From NCBI GenBank assembly GCA_035236585.1, contig CP141128.1, positions 31,044,684 to 31,108,683 of the forward strand: DNA of 64,000 bases, given 5' to 3'. The translations under genes and the position numbers were made by a program. Under the pieces are notes generated by a model. The model saw only the letters and a program-made list of their open reading frames with translations. It was not told the DNA's origin and searched no databases. Positions 58,789 through 64,000 of the stretch are shown here, one piece after another. The stretch is from Warburgia ugandensis. Taxonomy: Eukaryota > Streptophyta > Magnoliopsida > Canellales > Canellaceae. Every line of letters begins with the position of its first letter. The stretch's first letter is position 1.

Positions 58789-61474
58789 ATGACCCGGGTT
58801 TTCCCATGCATTTTTTAATGCAATATCTAATTCCTAGAGCGGGATGCATCCCTATTTGAAAACCATTTTATAAAAATGATGCAATGCAGTGGAAAAATCT
58901 TTTGTTTTAAACTCATTTGAAAACTCAAGTGTCATTTGCTTTCACAACAACCACAGTAGTTTTTGAAAATTATTGTAATCATAAATGTCTTCCCAGGTCT
59001 ATCCAGTCATAGCTCATAGCCCAACTGTAAATAAATACAGATACATGTCCAAAGAGTAGAGTGTTTACTTACATTCATACTTGTCTCTACTTCATTTACT
59101 TGATCGTAGCACTAACATTTCCTAATGCTTCTTCTACTAGTGAGTGGAGTTATCCTAAGAAATAATATATTTGGGTGAGTATTTCTCATACCTAGTAGGT
59201 GATCTGATACTACTATTTTGAAAATACGGTAGGCAACATGCATGATTCCAAGAGCTTTTTATGTAGAACATCAGTGATTCTTTTTGTGCAAACATGCATA
59301 GTTATGCATAAAACATAAGCTTATTGATACAATTTCAATCATGGAATCCTTTCTCATAATCTAGTATTCAACGATATAAATATGATCAAAATCAGGAAAT
59401 AGAAATCAATAGATCCATATACGAAGATCTCAGCAAATGCATCAAACCAGCTAGTCAAATGTAATAGTCATGAAACTCTTAAAATAGTCATCATTCAAGC
59501 AGATGCTAGTATGATGCACATTAGTCTCTTGGCATACACGTCACGCCAACTAGTCACGAGTACTCATATATGACCATCTCAATGCTATATGCATATCAAT
59601 CACACTGAAATCATAGGGCCACTACGCTCACGACTAAAACCCCTATGGATCTCGTGTCTCTGGTATCTAGAGACCAGTCTACCATAGCCTCCATGGCGAT
59701 TATGGATATGTCCCTGAAAAGGTGCCGTAAACACCTCTAGTGGTCGTCCCTATTTACCACAGCAGTTAGGGAAGGGACAATGCCATTTTTGTCAGCGATA
59801 GCATCCACCTTTTTGGTGGTAGAGGCTAGGAGGCCAAACTTGTACTCCTCAGCATAGTGCCCACTAGGCTCAATAGCCCAATAACATACATAGTCCAAAT
59901 CTCAAATAAACATAAATCATGCAACTTATGCATTTGTTTTCAAAGTATGCGAGCATGGCATAAACTCTACTCATGTTAGTACCGTAATTAATGTTATAAA
60001 TCCGTAAACTCGTATAAGAATGGCATGGTTTAAAAACACATAATAATTACAGCAACAGAAACAGGTAACTCAATTTGGGATGCATTTTGAAAACAGAGTA
60101 GTATCAGACTACCTACCTCGATGTCTCATGTATCGCGTTCTTCATTTCTCGACCTTAACCCATCATAGTGAAACCCTGGATGTTTATGAATAACAAGGAT
60201 CCAATATTATTTGTTACTTATTAGAATTATAGCTTAATGGCTAGATCTGCCCTTTTTAGGTTATTGCTTACCTTTAATAGATCCAACGGACCAATCTATG
60301 AGGTTTGATCATCTTTAATCAGGTAGATCTAGAAGATCTCTATAGTTCTTAGGCAATAGTCATATTAAATAGTCCTCTAATCCTAACTTTTATACTCTCA
60401 CTAGGTCCGCATCGTTGGTACGAATGCAATGGTTCTTTCAGATCATCAATTGGAATATATAGCCTCCTTAATTGGGTTTTTAGTGTCATGCATCAATGGA
60501 CGACCCAGAAGTATCAATTAGGACCCTGCTCATCATAGTTCCTAGGACGCGTGCGCATCTTAGTCGAACCAAGACTACATTTGCACATGTTCGCATACCT
60601 GAACAATACACCAGGGTGCCTATCATGGACGGCGTCACGCGGCTGTGTCTCCAACACTAACGCGGCGCGTCTTAGCTCCTGGGACGCTTGTGCATCCTAG
60701 TCGAACTTGGACCGTGCCTGGGATGCATCGGGACTGCGCCCATACACAGTCACGCGCACCTGAGGTCTGTCCCACGGGACGCATTCTGGGTGTACATCAT
60801 GCACCGCGCCCCAAGACAGTCCCCTTCGCTAATCTGGTTCTAGGTCCGGCGACTTCCAGTAGGGAAACACCAGATCTGGCATGGATCTTGCCTGAATCCA
60901 AGGGGAAAAAGCCAGAAAGAGGGGAAAGAAGAGATGGAGCGAAAGGAAGGTACCTGGGCATGGCAGAGGGGGTGATTTGAGCTTCTCCATGTGTTGGGAA
61001 GAAGATGGGAGGTGTTGGGAAGAGGAGGAGAATGAGGGGAAGAGGATGACTGGGGAGGAGGGGAATGTAGGCTTTATAGCCTCGCGAAGGCGGTGCTGCC
61101 ATTTTTGCCTCCTCACAGAGGCGGTGATCATGCAAGTCGATGGTTGGAGGTAGGGGACGACCTAAGGGGGTGTCGTTAGTAAAACGACCCCCTGTGTTTT
61201 TGGGTCATTCTGTTTTAATTATATTTTACAAAAATGCCCCTCTATCTTCAAACGCCCATAACTTTGTCATATGAACTCCGTTTTCGGCATTGTTTGAGGT
61301 GTTGGATTCCATTTTGAACATAGAATCTAATGGTAATAATTTTTATTACAAATTCCTTTGTTTACTCTTTTAAATAAAATAAAATATTTAACATGATTAA
61401 TTTCATATAGAATGTCCACTTCATTTTTTTGTAAAATGGATAAAAAAAATAGCGAAAATGCTTGAGGCATTATG
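58789..61474 (-). mobile_element. LTR-A, minus orientation, solo or detached
   Basis: Reverse complement of LTR-A: on the plus strand it opens TGTGATGACCCGGG (complement of the CCCGGGTCRTCACA end) and finishes at a decayed GGCATTATG, where GGCATTACA is expected. It carries the minus-strand TATA (61073-61078), the GC-rich cassette (60540-60830) and the U3 word (61255-61315). The terminal stem-loop is decayed near 59170. No primer site or polypurine tract is attached. It is more diverged than the three plus-strand copies. Confidence 0.82.
61073..61078 (-). promoter_or_regulatory. TATA box of minus-strand LTR-A
   Basis: TATAAA on the minus strand within GGCTATAAAGCC, the same GC-rich setting as 8076-8083. 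It would drive transcription leftward through the GC-rich cassette. Confidence 0.55.
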
Positions 61475-61625
61475 AAAAGACACTCAATTAAGCATTTCGT
61501 TGGATCATCTAACTCATCAATTTGATGATTTTTAGGTAAAATATGAAATTTAGCTCAAATTGACCATCCAACCATAAATTGTCAAAATTAACGATCAAAT
61601 GATCATCTAAGCTAATCAGATACTT
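61475..61625. other. Short AT-rich spacer between two opposed LTRs
   Basis: Begins AAAAG and ends at TACTT before the next LTR start. No feature seen. The AAAAG also precedes the fragment at 58533, which may be a coincidence in A-rich sequence. Confidence 0.4.
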
Positions 61626-64000
61626 TGTAATGACCCAAATTTTGAAGACATTTTGTATGAAGAACAACTATAATGTTTACCACTTACCACTGATGTTGTA
61701 ACTTATCTATTTTGGGATTTAATATATGCTTACTGGTCTTAAGCGGTAGTTGGATGTTTTATCTTAAATTAAATAGGAAACATAGGAATTTGTGAGAAAA
61801 ATCAGCACCATTAGATTTTACACTCAAAATGGAATCCAATGCCTCAAAGAACGCCGAAAATGGAGTTTGTATGAAGAAGTTATAAGCAATTAAAGATTGA
61901 GAGCATTTTTGTAAATCGAACTTAAAAATGAAAAAGGACAAAAACCTTAGGGGGACGTTTTGATAATGGCACCCCCCATCGCCTTCCCCTTCCAGTACTG
62001 CCTCTGCAAGGCGGTGCCAAAAGAAATGGCAGCACCGCCATAGGGCGAGCACCGCCTTAGCACAGCTTCCCCCTCTCCCCTAACCATCCCGTTTTCCTCA
62101 TTTTACCTCCAGCTGCCCTCACCCAAAAACCCAACAAACTAGGTTTCAGAGTGGAAGGGGCCATACCCACCAGCAAGGCCACCATTTCAGGTTGCCCAGG
62201 TAAGCCCTCTTTCCCTTATTCACTCTCTCTAAGTTCCCTCTCAGCCAGGCCAGATCCAAGCTAGATCTGGTGTTTCCCAGCCAAGAAACACTGAAGAAAT
62301 CCAGAGAAGACGGGTCCCCACCAAAACCTGTCGACCAGGGTGCCCTGGGCATGCACAGACGAGACGTGCGCCCATGACGCCTTCCCAGGGGTGGGATCTA
62401 CACATGCGCCGCGTGCGGAGGGAGTCCTGACTCGATTGGGATGTGTAAGGTATCTTGGAAGCCTTGACGCCGGCGCCTCGCGTCAAAGAAGCATCCGCGC
62501 GATGCACTTCTGGGATGCACTCTAGTGCATCGCTCGAGCGTGCACATGGGTCAGGAGTACGCATGCGCACACTCATGGTCGGGCTCGACTGGGACGCTCG
62601 AGCGTCCCAGGAACCGTGACGCGGAGGCCCTATAGGGATGATTCTAGTTTGTCTGTGACCTTGCAACACCAAAAATGCAATTACAGGACCTGTAGGACTC
62701 CGATTGACGATCCGAAAGAACTGTTGCATCCGTATTGACAACGTGGGCCTAATTATGCAATAAAATTTAGGATCAAGAGACTAATTTAGGTAAATATAGC
62801 CTAAAATCCATAGAGATCTCATAAATCCATGAGATCAACCACTTTCAAACCTCATAATTTGATCTAAGAGAGGCCTTAGGACATTTTTAGACCAAGATTG
62901 ACCCAAGAATGTCATAGAGTGACCCCTAGAAATTGATAAATCATATAGATCTAACATTTGCCCTGTGAACCTAGAAATAACGTCTGGATCTTATGTTTGA
63001 ATGACATTCAGGACTTCACCAAGGTATTCTAAGGCTCAAATTGAAGATAGGCACGAGCTAAGTGATGACGCTCAAGGTAGGTAGTCTGATACTATTCTGT
63101 TTTCAAAATGCATCCCAAATTGCGTTACTTGTTTCTATGGCTGTAATTAGTATGTGTTTTTAAACCATACTGTTCTTATACAAGTTTGCAGATTTATAAG
63201 ATTGAGTACGGTACTAGCATGAGTAGAGTTTATGCCATGCTCGCATACTTTGGAAACAAATGCATAAATTGCATGATTTATGTCAATTTGAGATTTAGAC
63301 TATGTTTGTATGTTTTTGGGCTATTGAGCCTAGTGGGCACTATGCTGAGGCATACAGGTTTGGCCTCTCGGCCTCTACCATCAAAAAGGTGGATGGTATC
63401 GCTGCCAAAAATGGCATTGTCCCTTCCTTGCCTACTGTGGTAAATAAGGACGACCACTGGAGGTGTCACGGCACCCTTTCGGGGACATATCCATAGTCGC
63501 CGTGGAGGCTATGGTGGACTAGTCTCTAGATACTGAAAACACGCGATCCAGAGGGGTTCTGGTCGTGAGCATAGTGATCCTATGATTTCAGTGATATTGA
63601 TATGCATATAGCATTGAAATGGTCATAAACCAATACTCATGACCAGTTGACTTGAGACCCTATGCATGTTACTTTATGATGCTATCATTTGCCTTAGATG
63701 AAGACTATTTTAAGTATTTCATGATTGTTATATGTGACTCGTTGATTTGAAGTATTGTTGAGATCTCATGACATGGGCATATTGATTTCTGTTGATTTCG
63801 ATTTTATGAAGTTAGTCATATTTCTACTGTTGCATATGGAAGTTTTGAAAAGGATTTTCGTCGATGGCATTGCTTACATTTTATTCCTACATATGCACAC
63901 TTATTCAAAATAAGCATTCCCGATGTCTTAGATGCAAACTCTTTGAACTGTGTATGTTGCATTGCTGTGTTTTCAAAAGGGTAGTGTCAGGTTACCTACT
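61626..64000 (+). mobile_element. LTR-A relative (LTR-A'), plus orientation, runs off the window
   Basis: Starts TGTAATGACCC and follows the LTR-A plan: U3 word (61825-61895), a GACGTTTTGATAATGGC block at about 61952-61970, GC-rich cassette (62310-62640), then a TTGGCCTCTCGGCCTCTACC block near 63360 matching 3433 and 14653 in LTR-A. No TATA box is evident. A perfect 22-base palindrome is at 62589-62610. Open frames up to 166 codons in the cassette are composition effects. It is not known whether this is a 5' LTR or a solo LTR because the right end is outside the window. Confidence 0.8.
62589..62610. other. Perfect 22-base palindrome in LTR-A'
   Basis: CTGGGACGCTC followed immediately by its reverse complement, with no spacer, at the 3' edge of the GC-rich cassette. 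The corresponding place in LTR-A has only a GGAACTGGGACACGC word. Confidence 0.75.

Noticed and set aside
60645..61135. Open frames of 100-112 codons on both strands
   Set aside because: Part of the minus-strand LTR-A cassette and leader; composition-driven.
62241..62741. 166-codon minus-strand open frame
   Set aside because: Lies across the LTR-A' GC-rich cassette opposite to LTR orientation; no motif, and LTR-A copies do not keep it.
1..64000. Intact host genes, CRISPR arrays, rRNA or tRNA genes
   Set aside because: Looked for on both strands by motif and frame; nothing supportable. Repeats present are LTRs, microsatellites and short tandem duplications, not spacer-repeat arrays.

Overview
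This window looks like repeat-dense heterochromatin of a large, AT-rich plant genome. I find no intact host gene, rRNA or tRNA gene. The plant assignment rests on several things: plant-type Ty3/gypsy LTR elements with an initiator-Met tRNA primer site and an AAGGGGG polypurine tract just before a TGTAAYRCCC LTR start; a decayed CACTA (En/Spm) transposon gene with plant-specific domains; and a decayed Athila-type pol gene. I cannot name the species. Nearly all long open frames are chance frames inside GC-rich LTR segments, simple repeats or LTR bodies.

Layout, left part (1-21.6 kb). The window opens inside the 5' LTR of a large non-coding retrotransposon, called here LARD-B: 5' LTR to 1444, primer site at 1447, 3' LTR 16183-20638. 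Its roughly 3.3 kb internal domain is split by a complete family-A element (1891-10435, two LTRs) and by a solo family-A LTR (12686-15574) with a perfect AAAGA target duplication. A second copy of the same internal domain at 47.2-50.6 kb lacks both insertions and so serves as an empty-site control. A flanking repeat D (20639-21610) follows.

Middle (21.6-32.2 kb). A 366/381 bp tandem duplication carries long TTC arrays. It is followed by a minus-strand CACTA pseudogene (about 23.8-30.35 kb) whose exons can still be followed by eye: a plant En/Spm N-terminal motif, a DUF8039-like segment and a Ulp1-like cysteine-protease segment. A solo LTR of family E (24771-28555) sits in one of its introns.

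Right-middle (32.2-52.2 kb). There is a three-deep stack of solo LTRs: LTR-B (32226-46103) contains LTR-C (35316-44300), which contains another LTR-C (37312-41458). Each level has a target duplication, perfect for the two inner ones. Repeat D follows again (46104-47094), with the same LTR-B/D junction as at 20.6 kb, which points to a segmental duplication. Next is a 5'-truncated LARD internal domain (47.2-50571) ending in an internally deleted LTR-C (50572-52230).

Right end (52.2-64 kb). After 2.4 kb that I cannot assign comes a minus-strand Athila-like gag-pol pseudogene (54690-58330) that has lost catalytic residues in reverse transcriptase, RNase H and integrase. Then come a short LTR-like piece (58533-58788), a minus-strand LTR-A (58789-61474) and a plus-strand LTR-A relative (61626 to the window end).

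The families A, A', B, C and E share a U3 word, an AT-rich TATA region in most copies, a variable GC-rich cassette just after it, and in B, C and E a near-identical 9-13 bp stem-loop about 400-480 bp before the LTR end. The most interesting biology is this modular LTR architecture: one non-coding internal domain is joined to two LTR types, and conserved hairpins sit inside otherwise diverging LTRs. All homology statements are by-eye comparisons within this window plus knowledge of the named families; no search was run.
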